DNA of 64,000 nucleotides from NCBI GenBank assembly GCA_019828545.1, contig JACVRA010000424.1, positions 112,121 to 176,120 of the forward strand, written 5' to 3'. Both the position numbers and the translations under genes were made by a program. Of the stretch, positions 1-11,902 are shown piece after piece; the first letter of the stretch is position 1; each line of letters opens with the position of its first letter. Below the pieces are notes generated by a model, which searched no databases, was not told the DNA's origin, and saw nothing but the letters and a program-made list of their open reading frames with translations. Origin of the DNA: Paracamarosporium sp. OC-R06-R3. Its lineage: Eukaryota > Ascomycota > Dothideomycetes > Pleosporales > Didymosphaeriaceae.

Positions 1-979
1 ATCGCATGTGGAGAGGCAAAGGGTGGCGAGCATGCAAGAATGGATTTTCGTGATTCTGTATATAAAATGCCAGTGCCACAGCAGTGGCCCTTTCCGGAGC
101 AGACATAGTTTGTTTATATCAACTTCGTTGTCATACAATTTGGTGCGAGAACTTGGTACCGTTTCTCAGGTGTGTGGTGTGGATGTGTGACAGTACAGGA
201 ATACTTCTCAACTTCTACATGTGAGGGGCACTGCTCGTCCAGAGCGTGTTTGCAATCTGAATTTATCGTTTGTACCAAGCTACTCATATCTAAGTAGCGG
301 GGAGGCGGCTCCATTTCATCATCTGAATGATTACAGACACGCAAACTGGACATTGCAGGTCGCAACCGGTACGTCACCAAGATCCAAAAGTTAGTGCACC
401 CTGGAGAGATTGTATCTCAATGAATGAAGATCTAATTTATCCGCTATGGCATAAACTCAAGAGTTTAAGTCTAAACTGCTCAATGCTGCGTGGCCACGTT
501 ATGATATGCCCTGACTTTGATAGCCGAGCTGAAATTATCAATGATGTCTAGCGCGCGGATTCTTTGCGCCCGACCTTCCATTCCTCTTACACCTCCAATC
601 ACTTAATAACTTTTGCTGTTTCCATCACGAGCCATCGTGTAAGCTAAGTGTCCGTCGCGTGCCGGTGAGTCGTGGTGTCCTTAGTCTTGTTCCTGTCGGC
701 ATTTTTTTGGTCTTAGCTAACGGTGCGACAAGACCACGGTTCATCTTCTTCTCGACTTGGACCTTCTTTCTGTCACTTCACATCACACTTCTTTTTACTT
801 CCACTGCCGACCTGTGCGCACCACTCTAGACGACGCGCAGCAGTTACCCGGCTGCAATTGTTTGCTACCGCTTCTCAAAAAATATCTCTTTTCGTTCATT
901 GGCTGCGATTTTTCCTTTCGTTGTATTTGGTCAATCCACAATCTATTCTCTTAGCATCACGCCTTTCTAACGCAACACG
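1..979. other. Left flank, no gene seen
   Basis: Only short overlapping reading frames occur here, on both strands and without protein-like composition. A TATA-like AT run lies near 58-66. From about 720 the plus strand becomes pyrimidine-rich, which fits a promoter and leader for the gene starting at 980. The far left could hold the 3' end of a neighbour, but no domain is visible. Confidence 0.5.
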
Positions 980-3264
980 ATGGCGCCTACGGCACAGGCG
1001 CCTGTCAAAGGCGCCACGTACGACGGCTCACGCCCTCGTTTTCAATCTCTTGAGGCATGGCTTAATGTTCACGGCGATGCTGAGTACGCTAGATATAAGC
1101 GTGATGCAGCACTTAATGCGATGAGCTACGAAGACTGGTCGAAATCAGAGCACGTACTCGGCCTTTTTCTATGGTATACGACCTTAGATGTTTGGGAAGA
1201 AGATTCATCAAGTGTATGCCATCTTGTAATGTTTTTCATCGACGCTCGCTGATGATAGAAGGGCGAAGGGTCAGACGTGGAAACACCCGCGTTCACCTCG
1301 CGTGCTCCTTCGATGCAACCGCCGAAGAAATCGGCGATGACAAACGGTCACGGAAAGCGTGGTGCCGCCAAATCGACGACGTCTATTGCGCATTCGAAGC
1401 CGGAGGACGCAGCAGCCGCTGCGAAGCGCAAGAGAAGATCCAAAAAGCCTTATCTTGTAACGATTCTCGCTTATAATGGTTCGTACTCAGCTAATTCTCA
1501 GTAGTCTGAAGACATTGTTGTGTCAGACATCAGTGATGAGGTTGAGGAGTCAGTCCTGGCTATTGAAGACCCGCCTTCTGCAACGACAGTCCCGACCAGT
1601 CCTACTAATGGGCGACGTAAGTCGGGCGGGCGGAGGAAGAAGCAATATCTCGTAGGTTGCAATGGTATGAACTTGTGACCGCAGCACTAACGCGCGTCGC
1701 CAGTCCGCAGAAATCATTTCTCCTGAAGACGAGGACGATGACCCTATGGCTATGAATGGCGTTGTCGCCACTGCAGCGTATGCTCATGACTCTAGTGCGA
1801 CTGGTATGTTGCACCCTGAGATTGAGCGAGTAGCTCATGTCCTACCCCACTTCATCACTATAACTATCGCACGCCACTATCGCACAATGTTCACTATCCC
1901 ATCGTCAATATTCATTGCTTAATGTACAATCGAAGCAAGCTGACCACTCTTCTAGCAGAACATTCTACCCCGGTTGCAGCAGCGACTTCAGAGACACCAA
2001 AGGGAAAACCTGGGAGGAAGCCAAAGAAGAAATCACTTGTACGCAATATCTTTGCGCAATTGAGTGGACTGTTCTAATGTTGTCTCAGTCGCAAGCAATC
2101 GTAATAAAAGATGATGACGAACATGTCGAAGCCCCTGCTGATGCCGCGACCACGCCAAAGAATGCTGCCGCTTCACCCGGGGGCCCGGGCTCATCATCCT
2201 CGAGACGAGGACTGCGCACCCGCACGCCCGCTCAACAGCGGCCATATTTCCATAACGCGCAGGTTTTTGACGATTTAGTTTCTGATGAGCCAGAAGCACA
2301 AAGTGACGGAAAACTTTCTCCTCCTAGAGTCAAGCAGAAACTCAAGTTGACCGGCCTGGCCCATGTCTCGTATCCTGAAGCCGAAGAAGAGAAACAGGAG
2401 TTAGAAGAAGAAATAATACTTGGAGATGACGATGATGAAGACGAACACATGCTTGAGCCTGACGATTTGCAACCTCCAAGGAAGGCTCACTATAAGGGCA
2501 AGGGCCGAGCATGGAAGAAGACTTCAGATGATGAGGACAAAGATTATAAATCACCCGTCAAAATAACATCAAATCAACCGAAGCGAAAGTTCGGGCGAAG
2601 GAGATCCTCTCAGACGAAAGAGGTACCAGCCAACGTCCATGATACCGAAGAGTCTACAGAGCGACAAAAGGAAGACAAACAAGAGAAAGAACATATCGAG
2701 CCAATCGAGCAGAGCCCTACATCAAAGGCTAACAAGAAGCCGCGCAAGCCACGTAGGGTACCTCATTTGTCGGAGGAGTTTGTGAGAGACGAGTCTGACA
2801 CTGCACCGGAAGAGGGGAAGGAACCTAAGACAGAGCCACAGCCAGAGAAGCAGGAAGCGACCGTTACCACAAGTCCCCTCCAGAAGACACCCAAGAGCAG
2901 GGGGCGAGGTCGCCCCCGAAAGTCTGATCAAAATACTACGCCGAAAGCTGCAAGCAGCCCAGTCATTAGTCGTGATGTGACTCCGCTTACAATGAAGTCA
3001 CCGGCTAAAAAATTTACTGTATCCAAGAGTGTGCCGTCCGTCGATCTTCGGAAGACACCCAAAAAATCAACGGAGATAGTTTCACTTACGGAGTCAGGGG
3101 ATAGCAAGAGTGAAGAGATGGAAATAATTCCAGAAAACGACTCAAATCACCGACCATTACCCTCTGAGAAGGAACAAGGAAGTATCCCTGATAGAGACGG
3201 CCAGACGAGACTTACTGATCCAGAGCCTCCCAAGCCGGTTGATCCGCCACCCGAGTCGACATGA
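980..3264 (+). CDS. Disordered nuclear protein with AT-hook-like basic patches and hydrophobic-acidic (SIM-like) motifs
   Basis: I do not recognise the family. Proposed exons are 980-1153, 1259-1456, 1505-1651, 1704-1803, 1956-2038 and 2089-3264, giving 625 residues. The first intron is the least sure; it is the only phase-compatible choice I found, and its donor is GTACTC. Later introns have clear donors and CTAAC/CTAAT branch sites. The protein is acidic, Lys/Ser/Pro-rich and probably unfolded. A classical AT-hook core (GRGRPRKS) lies near residue 505. Basic AT-hook-like patches also end exons 2, 3 and 5. Hydrophobic dyads or triads followed by acidic runs (DIVVSD, EIISPEDEDD, AIVIKDDDE, EEIILGDDDD) resemble SUMO-interacting motifs. 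A role at chromatin is inferred from these motifs only. A tandem acceptor (tagcag) at 1954-1958 would add or drop one residue. Confidence 0.65.
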
Positions 3265-4086
3265 TCTGTCACGCTAAGGGAATTGTTGGGCGGTCATCTG
3301 TTCTTAGTTAATGTGCGCGATGTTTGATTGGCGGCAGCTTATCTAGTCAGAAGGCGGCATATTGTACGTTAAAGCGTGGCGAGGCGTATCCTGGGTTCGT
3401 GGAGTTGTTAGCTGGCGTTTGGCGAACAGTAGATTGTCTGTAGGACGATAGCCGCAAGGTACTTATGCATGTTTTTCCGATCATTGACGGCTTATGTGTC
3501 TCATGCTTCGAAAGATTTCAGTTTTGACTTGTCGATTTCAGTGTGCGATTGCTGAGGGATTGCTACGATCGATTGATTTGACTCATACCTGCCTCTTTTT
3601 CGACGCCGTTTCCATTTGTCGATCTTACAGTATGTATGTGAGTGCTGTGTCAGCTTTCTTGTCAGTTCAGTTGTTAGGCAGGCATCGACAAACATGCAAA
3701 AGAATCGTTGAGCTCCAGCTTACCGTGTCAAACCAAAATTCTAGTCAGTCCGTGTCTTCTTACTCTATAAGTTTTCTGCTTAAACCAAGGGTTAAAGTCC
3801 TCGAGATTGAGTACTCACCACAACAGCCATGCCGCTGTCTTCACTTGCAGCTATCCCGAGTGACTTCACGAACTACATAAGGTGTATCTATCGCTTAGTC
3901 TGATCCCATCAAGTGGAGATAGAACATGCCCACTAAGTCCATGGCAACCTGTCACCGAACGCAACGTAACTGCGGCGGCCTAATCAAATGAAACAACCCA
4001 TTTTATCTAAATATACAACATGTGAGTAACCTTCCGGCTTGCCACGGTCCCACGCAATTTCCTAGCTTCAGCACTCGCTACCTACA
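3265..4086. other. Gap between convergent genes
   Basis: This holds the 3' untranslated parts of the AT-hook gene and the convergent rhomboid gene. It is T-rich on the plus strand. A 128-codon reading frame at 3494-3880 has no recognisable protein features and I regard it as chance. Confidence 0.5.
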
Positions 4087-5099
4087 CTACACTCTCAATC
4101 CCCTTAGTCTTGCAAAGTAATATACAACCCCAAATGCTAGTCCCCCAAGGTGACCCGCATGGCCAATCCTGCTGTTCCTATCATTCAAATAATACCCATC
4201 AAAAATCGCATACCCTGCTATCAACCCCCACAACGGCACAGGAATGATGCCATACAAACTGAACGTCGTCTTCGGATATAGAAACGCTGCCACAGTCCCA
4301 ACACCCATCACGCTTCCCGAAAATCCCAATGCCCTCCCCTGATAGTTCCTCTGCTGCATCGCCGTATAAAGCCACCCGACGCTGCCAGCGAAACCAGAAC
4401 CGAGGATGACCGTCAGGAGCTTCAGAGGCGTGAAAGTAGGCGTCATGGCGAGCAGCTGCCCCATGTAATAGAAGGAAAGCATGTTGCTGGCGATGTGCAT
4501 GAGGTCGAGATGAGAGAAGACGCTGGTGATGGTAGTCCAGTAGCGGTGTTCCCTTAGGACGCTGATGGGGGAAAGAGACATGTTCTGGAGGTAGGTTATG
4601 AGGGGCTTTTGGTGGCCTTGTCGGGCTTGCTCTTTGAGGTAGGTGGCGTAGAGGAAGATGCCGGTGTTCAGGCCCATGATGCCGTAGATTAGGCGCATGT
4701 TCATGGGCTCGTTGCTGTTGTAGGAGGAGTAGTATGTGCGGCGACCTAGGCCTGGGAGGTGTGAGAGTTAGCATTGGTATAGAAGGCGGTAGAGCGGTAG
4801 AGAGAAGGTAATGTCGAATTGCTATAATAGAAGAGACCAAGGGGAATGCCAATTTTCAGAGCTTGCGCATGCAATTGTTCAGTACCCTCTAAGCTAATAT
4901 AACACGTGGATTGCAACAAAGCGGTACTTGATGGGATCCATCAGGTATCTATTTTGGATGACTTACCTGCGCGTTTACTGCTGCCGAAGAAATTGGGGTC
5001 CATCTTCGGGGGATGAGGAGATCTGGCTGCTCTGAAGGTTGACATTGCACTGAAGGAGGTAGGCCGAAGCGGCCTGGTCAGCCGCTGGAAGAGGGACAT
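4087..5099 (-). CDS. Rhomboid-family intramembrane serine protease, probably mitochondrial
   Basis: Two exons (5099-4967 and 4751-4087) joined in phase 1 by a 214-nt intron with a GTAAGT donor and a GCTAAC branch give 265 residues. The N-terminus is rich in Arg, Ser and Thr and lacks acidic residues, as in a mitochondrial targeting sequence. The core shows rhomboid hallmarks: an HxxxN motif (HIASN, about residues 130-134), the catalytic serine in GFSGS (Ser189) and the partner histidine in GHAGHLGG (His245), within about six hydrophobic segments. Rhomboids cut substrates inside the membrane with this Ser-His dyad. Yeast Pcp1 processes mitochondrial proteins but is longer, so I leave the symbol blank. 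The gene is divergent from DHH1. Confidence 0.85.
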
Positions 5100-5946
5100 G
5101 GTGTAGTTCGTGTACTAATGTTGGGGGCACTCGATCGCAAGATGAAGCAGAACCAATTGAATGCTTGGATATGTGCTACAATGGCCGAGGTGAGCCACGT
5201 GAGCACGTGCCTTGGGAATTCTCTACGATTGTCAGCGTCTGGCTTGTGAACGCTGATGAACTTTGTCCACCTCTTGCTGGTAACCATCACTTACAGTGGA
5301 TAGATTTAGTCACAGTCCACCAAGGCAGGATACTCCCGGAACCTAAATCAATACCGGACGCGGTAGACGCAGTGGGAGACGTTAGAAGTCGGGGTGTCAC
5401 GTCAGGGTGGCCAATCAGCTCCCGGGCCGCACGGATCGTCGTCGGGCCCTTTTATTCTTCGAGCCTTCCTCTGATCTCCACCAACACCACACCCGCCGTG
5501 CAGCTCCCTCTCACTACTCCGACACTACGTTTTGCGGCCACCCGGAACCTACTCGCTAACCCACTCTACTCTTTAGGCCATAGAGTACCGCGCACTGCTC
5601 ACAGAGCCAAATAAACCCCCGCCGCCGACTACGTGACCTCCACCTTGACCAGCAAGCGACTGAAGCCCCACCCCAAGGCCCAGTACACAGAGTCGCCGCG
5701 AATTCTGGGCGCTTTCGACACGCACACACACAAACCTCAACACACTCACTCTAGCAATCGGCGTTGTTGCCTGCCTTACTCCACGCAAACACGAACCGGT
5801 TCCGGCCTGGGCACCCCCACATAGCCTGTCGTCCCGGCATAAATAACCCTCACTGCCGTCGCATAGTCGACTGCACATAGCTGTCCACCACATTCACAAC
5901 ATCGGCCGTGTGTCGAACAGCCCCGCAGCCGGCGGCTTCTCTCCCA
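5100..5946. other. Divergent promoter region, rhomboid and DHH1
   Basis: This 850-bp gap separates the two divergent starts. The right half (about 5440-5946) is C/A-rich and T-poor, with a short CA run near 5720, as in a long fungal 5' leader. Short frames on both strands are not protein-like. An intron in the DHH1 leader is possible but cannot be placed. Confidence 0.45.
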
Positions 5947-7638
5947 ATGGCTGATCAAATCACCAACCAACTCGCGGCTACGTCGCTTAGGTTAGTCAGT
6001 GCCTTGCTAGACCACTTGCAAACACTAACAGCTGTATCAGCGAACAATCCCCCCCAGCAGGCGCAAACTGGAAAGATGGGCTCAAGATACCCTCTAAAGA
6101 TACCCGGGTACAGACAGAGGTATGCGCAGCGTTTGATGCACAAGGGATCGGCTCACTTGGACTTACGCGCTTTACTAGGATGTTACCGCAACAAAAGGCC
6201 TCGAGTTTGAAGACTTCTTCATCAAGCGCGAGTTGATGATGGGTATATTCGAAGCGGGGTTCGAGAAGCCCTCGCCCATCCAAGAAGAGACCATTCCCGT
6301 TGCCCTCACCGGCCGAGACATACTTGCGCGAGCGAAGAACGGCACCGGAAAGACTGCCGCTTTCGTCATACCCACCCTCGAGCGCGTGAACCCGAAGAGT
6401 GCGAAGACGCAAGCACTCATCCTTGTACCTACCCGAGAATTGGCCCTACAAACTTCGCAGGTATGCAAGACGCTGGGAAAGCACCTCGGTATCAACGTCA
6501 TGGTCTCGACTGGTGGTACTGGCTTGAAAGATGACATTATTCGTTTATCTGAACCTGTTCACATTATTGTTGGCACGCCGGGTAGGATTTTGGACTTGGC
6601 AGGCAAAGGTGTAGCTGATTTGTCGGCTTGCCAGACGTTTGTCATGGATGAGGCTGACAAGCTTCTCTCTCCCGAGTTCACTCCAGTAATAGAACAGCTG
6701 CTAGGTTTCCATCCAAAGGATAGACAGGTCATGCTTTTCAGCGCCACCTTCCCCATCGTGGTTAAGAGCTTCAAGGTAGGAGGCCAACAGTGAAAGGGTG
6801 AATACTTTTTGCTAAATGTTTCTAGGACAAACACATGAATTCTCCGTACGAAATCAACTTGATGGACGAGCTTACCCTGCGTGGTATCACGCAATACTAC
6901 GCTTTCGTCGAAGAGAAGCAGAAGGTCCATTGCTTGAACACGCTCTTCAACAAACTGCAAATCAACCAGTCCATCATCTTCTGCAACTCTACCAACCGTG
7001 TCGAGTTGCTTGCGAAGAAGATTACCGAACTTGGATACTCTTGCTTCTATTCACACGCTCGAATGCTTCAGCACAACCGTAACCGCGTTTTCCACGATTT
7101 CCGCAACGGTGTCTGCCGTAATCTTGTCTGCTCTGATCTGCTTACTCGAGGTATTGATATCCAGGCTGTCAACGTTGTCATCAACTTTGATTTCCCAAAG
7201 AATGCCGAGACGTATCTGCACCGTATTGGTCGTTCCGGACGATTTGGACACTTGGGTCTCGCTATTAATCTGATTAACTGGGAGGACCGTTTCAATTTGT
7301 ACCGCATTGAACAAGAATTGGGCACTGAGATTCAGCCGATTCCGCAGGTCATCGAGAAGAAGCTGTATGTCTATGAGACCCCCGATACCATTCCACGCCC
7401 CATCTCGAACGCCCAACGCAACGCACAAGGCCAGGAGCAAGAGGGTACCGTCGCCCGCAACAACAACCAGAATGGGCGCGGCAACTACCGTGGTAACCGT
7501 GGCGGTGGCCAATTCCAGGGCCAGCGTGGCGGCGGTCGCGGACCCCTGAACCAGCAGAACCAGCAGAACCGCCAGAACAACCAGAACGGTCACAACCCGC
7601 AGCGTAATGCTCGTCCCCAGCCCGCCGGTCCCGCGTAG
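5947..7638 (+). CDS. dhh1: ATP-dependent DEAD-box RNA helicase DHH1 (DDX6 family)
   Basis: Exons 5947-5990, 6041-6119, 6179-6775 and 6826-7638 give 510 residues, the usual size for fungal DHH1. The helicase motifs are all present and in order: Q motif (PSPIQEE), motif I (AKNGTGKT), Ia (PTRELALQ), Ib (TPGR), II (DEAD), III (SAT), IV (IIFCNS), V (RGID) and VI (HRIGRSGR). The N-terminal NWKDGLKIP and [13 protein letters not shown] stretches are typical of DDX6 proteins. DHH1 promotes mRNA decapping and translational repression in P-bodies. The tail after about residue 430 is Gln, Asn, Gly and Arg rich and probably disordered, as in orthologues. The three introns of 50-59 nt have standard sites. 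Confidence 0.97.
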
Positions 7639-9401
7639 TTGGACGGTGCACGGCGATGAGGGGGGTTGTTGGCTGTCTGAGCAGTTCTCGTTGATGTCTA
7701 GCCATTTCCTATGTCACGATTTCTCTTTGCTCAGGAGCCGGTTTGGGTTATGACTGCACATATTTTCTGCGTTGTTTTTCTTTCCTCACGACTATATGAG
7801 CGGTTGGCGACGAATCGATGCGGAAAACGTGGTTTCTTCGTCGGACATCGGATCGAATCATCGGCGCGTACTGGAGTCTGCGATTTCGGGCCGTGCATTT
7901 GTATTATATACCTTGGGTCTGTTCTGGATCTTTGGTCATTTCTCTTCTGTGGCTGTTGGGCCAGTTATATTTGATGTCCATTTGCCGGTTTTGCGGAGAG
8001 TCCAGGCTCCGCAATCTTCTTTCACTCTCTACAGCATGCTCGCTGGGGTAATTGTCAAAAGTTCCTTTTGAGGAGAGGAACCGCCGATTCTCTTTACGTT
8101 TTATGGTCTTCCGGTATCGGTATACCATGCTAGACACGTCTGGCTACGTCGGCCTCCCACGACTCTCTCTCCGCACCATCATCTGTCTCATCGCGTCCGA
8201 CAACCTTGAAGATATCCTCTGGCTCTCATCATCGTTTTTGTCATCAATCACCTCCGTCAACCGAATGCTGGCGCAAGCACGCATCCACCATATTTCCTGC
8301 AGTTCTTCTCCCTCCTCTCTGGACTGTGACACTGAGCGCTACTTTCCGGCTCACGTCAACGTTGATCATCTCTTTTGCCCACATGGTTTTGGGACCGGAT
8401 CAGTCTGGGAGCTCATCTGCCCCCATCCCACTATCGCTTCACTGTTATTGGCATTGGCAAAGATCCCAACAGAAGCTCGACGGGGTGGCTACGGAGAGCA
8501 GCCTGGTAGAAAGAAAACACAAAATCATACTTAAGTAGAAAACCGAAAAAAAAACCTTAGGGGCCTGATTGGGATCGTGATCACATACACATGTGCGGCT
8601 TTGTCGCCAGTCTCACTTGTTCATAGCTCTCAATGCAAATCATCTTCCTAACGTCGTTGCACTAGCACAGCTGTGATTTCTCATCCCAGATCAGTCAACG
8701 TCATACGCTACTTATAGGGTGCGCGCGTACGGCAACCACAGTTAGTGGAGAGAGCAAGACGAAGGAAGCGTAGCGTGTCAGAGCCGGGCTTCTTTGAGTA
8801 TCTATCTGGTCAGAACTAGGGCTCTGTGATGGCCACGCGTGATTAGTGAATGCGAGACAATGCAGTGCATAACACAGTAAGAGAACACCTGGCCTGCAGG
8901 CTGGGGATTCCGTGGCTCGTACTTTAGATATATTAATAATGCTTGTCGGGGACACATGTAAAGGTCTGAGATCCGCAGGGGTCTGTGCGTGACTATCCGA
9001 CTTAGGCAATAGGGCGTGCTAAGCTCCAAGTAAGGTGCGGTGAAGTGTGTACACTTGAACGGAAGATTTGGAGGCGGCGGCGGCAACGCGGGCTTGTCGG
9101 GCCCATTTACACGGCGAAATAGGGGTGCGGGAGCTATGCATGTCCGTCCCGGGATACAGTGGGAATTGCCATGTGTGGGTGAAGGCCCACTGGCATTGCG
9201 GCAGGGCTTGGCGAGGCCGCGGGCGAGTATCCGAGCTCAGCCCAGTCGAAGTAGACACTGTGGTCTTTCGCGCCACGAACTACAGAACATAAAACCCCGT
9301 CGCCGCGCCGTCCGGATTTCTCCCCCACCCACCTGCAGAGTTCTAGCACAACTCACCCCTTCCCTTTTTTTTTCTACTTCGGTTTTGCCAGAGAAGGAAT
9401 C
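7639..9401. other. DHH1 3' region and PDI promoter
   Basis: About 1.76 kb has no convincing gene. Overlapping frames at 7711-8534 in several phases look like untranslated trailer. Near 9285-9296 there is a TATA-like ACATAAAACC. A run of T and C (about 9357-9380) sits just before the PDI start, typical of strongly expressed fungal genes. I could not identify an unfolded-protein-response element by eye. Confidence 0.45.
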
Positions 9402-11103
9402 ATGCGTTACAGCATTGTGCTCACGGCCGTCCTGGCCTCGCTTGGTCTGGCTTCCGATGTCCACGAACTCAAGGAGGACACCCTCCAGGGCTTCGTCGAG
9501 GAGCACGACCTCTCCTTGATTGAGTGTAAGTCTGCCTCCAGCTTGCAATCGCCTCCTACCACGCCCATCTCCCACCCATGCTTCCCAATGGCCCGCTAAC
9601 TGCCCCGCAGTCTTCGCGCCATGGTGCGGTCACTGCAAGGCCCTCGCCCCCGAATACGAGTCCGCGGCCACGACCTTGAAGGAGAAGAACATTCCGCTTG
9701 CCAAGGTCGACTGCACAGAGGAGCAGGAGCTATGCAAGAAGTACGGCGTCGAGGGTTACCCCACCCTCAAGGTCTTCCGCGGTGAGGACAACATCACTCC
9801 TTACACCGGCCAGCGCAAGGCCGACGCCATCGTCTCCTACATGACCAAGCAATCTCTGCCTGCCGTCTCCGACGTCACCAAGGACTCCGTCGAGGAGTTC
9901 AAGACCGCCGACAAGGTCGTCCTCGTTGCTTACTTCGCCGCCGACGACAAGGCCTCCAACGAGACCTTCACCTCCATTGCCAACGGCCTCCGCGACAGCT
10001 ACCTCTTCGGTGCCACCAACGACGCCGAGCTCGCCAAGGCAGAGGGCGTTAAGCAGCCTGCTCTTGTGCTCTACAAGTCGTTTGACGAGGGCAAGGACAC
10101 CTTCACTGAGACCTTCGAGAAGGAGGCCATTGAGTCTTTCATCAAGGTTGCCTCGACCCCTCTGGTCGGCGAGGTCGGTCCCGAGACCTACAGCGGCTAC
10201 ATGGCTGCTGGCATTCCTCTCGCATACATCTTCGCTGAGGAGCAGGCGGAGCGCGACACACTGGCCAAGGAGCTCAAGCCCATTGCTGAGAAGTACAAGG
10301 GCAAGATCAACTTCGCCACCATCGACGCTAAGGCTTTCGGACAACACGCCGGCAACCTGAACCTCGAGGTCGGCAAGTGGCCCGCTTTCGCTATTCAGAA
10401 GACGGACAAGAACCAGAAGTTCCCGTACGCCCAGGACAAGTCCATCACCGAGAAGGACATTGGTTCTTTCGTCGAGGACTTTGTCAACGACAAGATCCAG
10501 CCTTCCATCAAGTCTGAGCCCATCCCTGAGGCCAACGACGGCCCCGTCACCGTCGTCGTCGCTCACGAGTACGAGAAGCTTGTCATTGACAACGACAAGG
10601 ATGTTCTCCTCGAGTTCTATGCTCCCTGGTGCGGTCACTGCAAGGCTCTCGCTCCCAAGTATGAGGAGCTTGGTGCCCTCTTTGCTACCCCTGAGCTTTC
10701 CAAGCTCGTCACCGTCGCTAAGGTCGACGCTACTGCCAACGATGTCCCCGATGAGATCCAGGGCTTCCCTACCATCAAGCTGTTCCCCGCTGGCAAGAAG
10801 GACTCCCCCGTCGACTACTCTGGTGCCCGTACTGTTGAGGATCTCGCCGCTTTCATCGAGGAGAACGGCACCCACAAGGCTAAGGCTGTCTTCGAGGAAG
10901 TTGCTGAGGCTGCTGAGGATGCTGCTGAGGCGATCCCTGAGCAGGCCGCCGCCGCTACTGAGGCTGCGGAGGAGGCTGCTGAGGAGGCTGCTGAGACGGT
11001 TGCCGACAAGGCGGAGGGTGTCACCGAGAGCGTGAAGAGCGCTGCCTCAGAGGCCACCGAGTCGGCCAAGTCTGCGGCGTCTGAGGTTCATGACGAGTTG
11101 TAA
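9402..11103 (+). CDS. pdi1: Protein disulfide isomerase, ER lumen
   Basis: Exons 9402-9525 and 9611-11103 give 538 residues. The order is a signal peptide (first 18-20 residues, core VLTAVLASLGLA), a thioredoxin domain with APWCGHCK (Cys47/Cys50), two redox-inactive thioredoxin-like domains, a second active domain with APWCGHCK (Cys382/Cys385) and the C-terminal HDEL that retains it in the ER. It forms and rearranges disulfide bonds in secreted proteins. Before HDEL there is an unusually long Ala/Glu/Lys tail of about 70 residues, low in complexity and probably helical. Codons are strongly biased to C-ending forms, as expected for an abundant protein. An antisense open frame of 381 codons is a by-product of this bias. 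Confidence 0.97.
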
Positions 11104-11902
11104 ATTAGGATACCCTATCTCACTCCCTTTTCGCGTTCTGCCTACCTGTCTCAAGTGATTGTATCAGTGGGAAGGTTTGGATGGATGATGTGCATGGATA
11201 TTGAATGGAATGAAAAGCATGAGATAAAAGCGATATGATACATGCTCGGCCTGGGGTTTCTATGAAAGCACTTCTTTCCATGGTTTGGATTCACTTTGGG
11301 TCATGGGCGGCGATAGCTAATGGAGTTCCGGATTGATAAGTTCATGACATGTTTTCTGTTACTTCTAATACCTGAACGTGCTTCTTATCCTTGTGATGTT
11401 GAGCTTGTGTTTCTGCTGAGTCCACAGTGGTTCGGTTCGACGGTTGCACGGATGAGACGCGTTCCACCAGGCCCAAATCCAACTCCGCCTCGCTGCCTTG
11501 TCAAACACAGGAATGCATGGCGCACTTGTGGGACGGAACAGCCCTCTTTTAGCATCAAGAAGACGCTTTTGAGCGCACCGGTGTGGCGCAGCGGTTTCGC
11601 AGACCTTCAGGCGTGCTGTACCTGGGGCCAAATGCTCCCTCTAGGCGTCGCTTAATCTTACATGTCATTATACATATCATTAAATTCGATCGTCACTTCT
11701 CACCCCCAACTCAATACCTGGTTCGTACACCCACAGCAAACGTGAGCCCTTCCCTCGGGACCACAACTCGGTCGCACCAACCCCTTCGCTCGCCAACCCT
11801 CCACTCGATACACGCATCCTTATCAAGTCCCAAGTGCCTACCATCTACATCACCGCATACCTCACCCACCGCTCTAGACGAATACCAAAACCTCCCGCCA
11901 AA
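11104..11902. other. PDI trailer and promoter of the next gene
   Basis: The first half is AT-rich 3' untranslated sequence. From about 11700 it becomes C/A-rich and T-poor, as in a leader, up to the ATG at 11903. A tRNA A-box look-alike near 11583 has no B-box and was rejected. Confidence 0.45.

Noticed and set aside
7711..8534. Possible small genes after DHH1
   Set aside because: Several short frames in different phases overlap, without splice signals or domains; best explained as trailer sequence.
9730..10875. 381-codon open frame antisense to PDI
   Set aside because: It arises from the strong C-ending codon bias of PDI; composition is Val/Leu/Gly/Asp-rich without domains.
11580..11655. 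tRNA-like A-box (TGGCGCAGCGG)
   Set aside because: No matching B-box (GGTTCGAnnCC) follows at the right distance and no cloverleaf pairing of the ends is visible.
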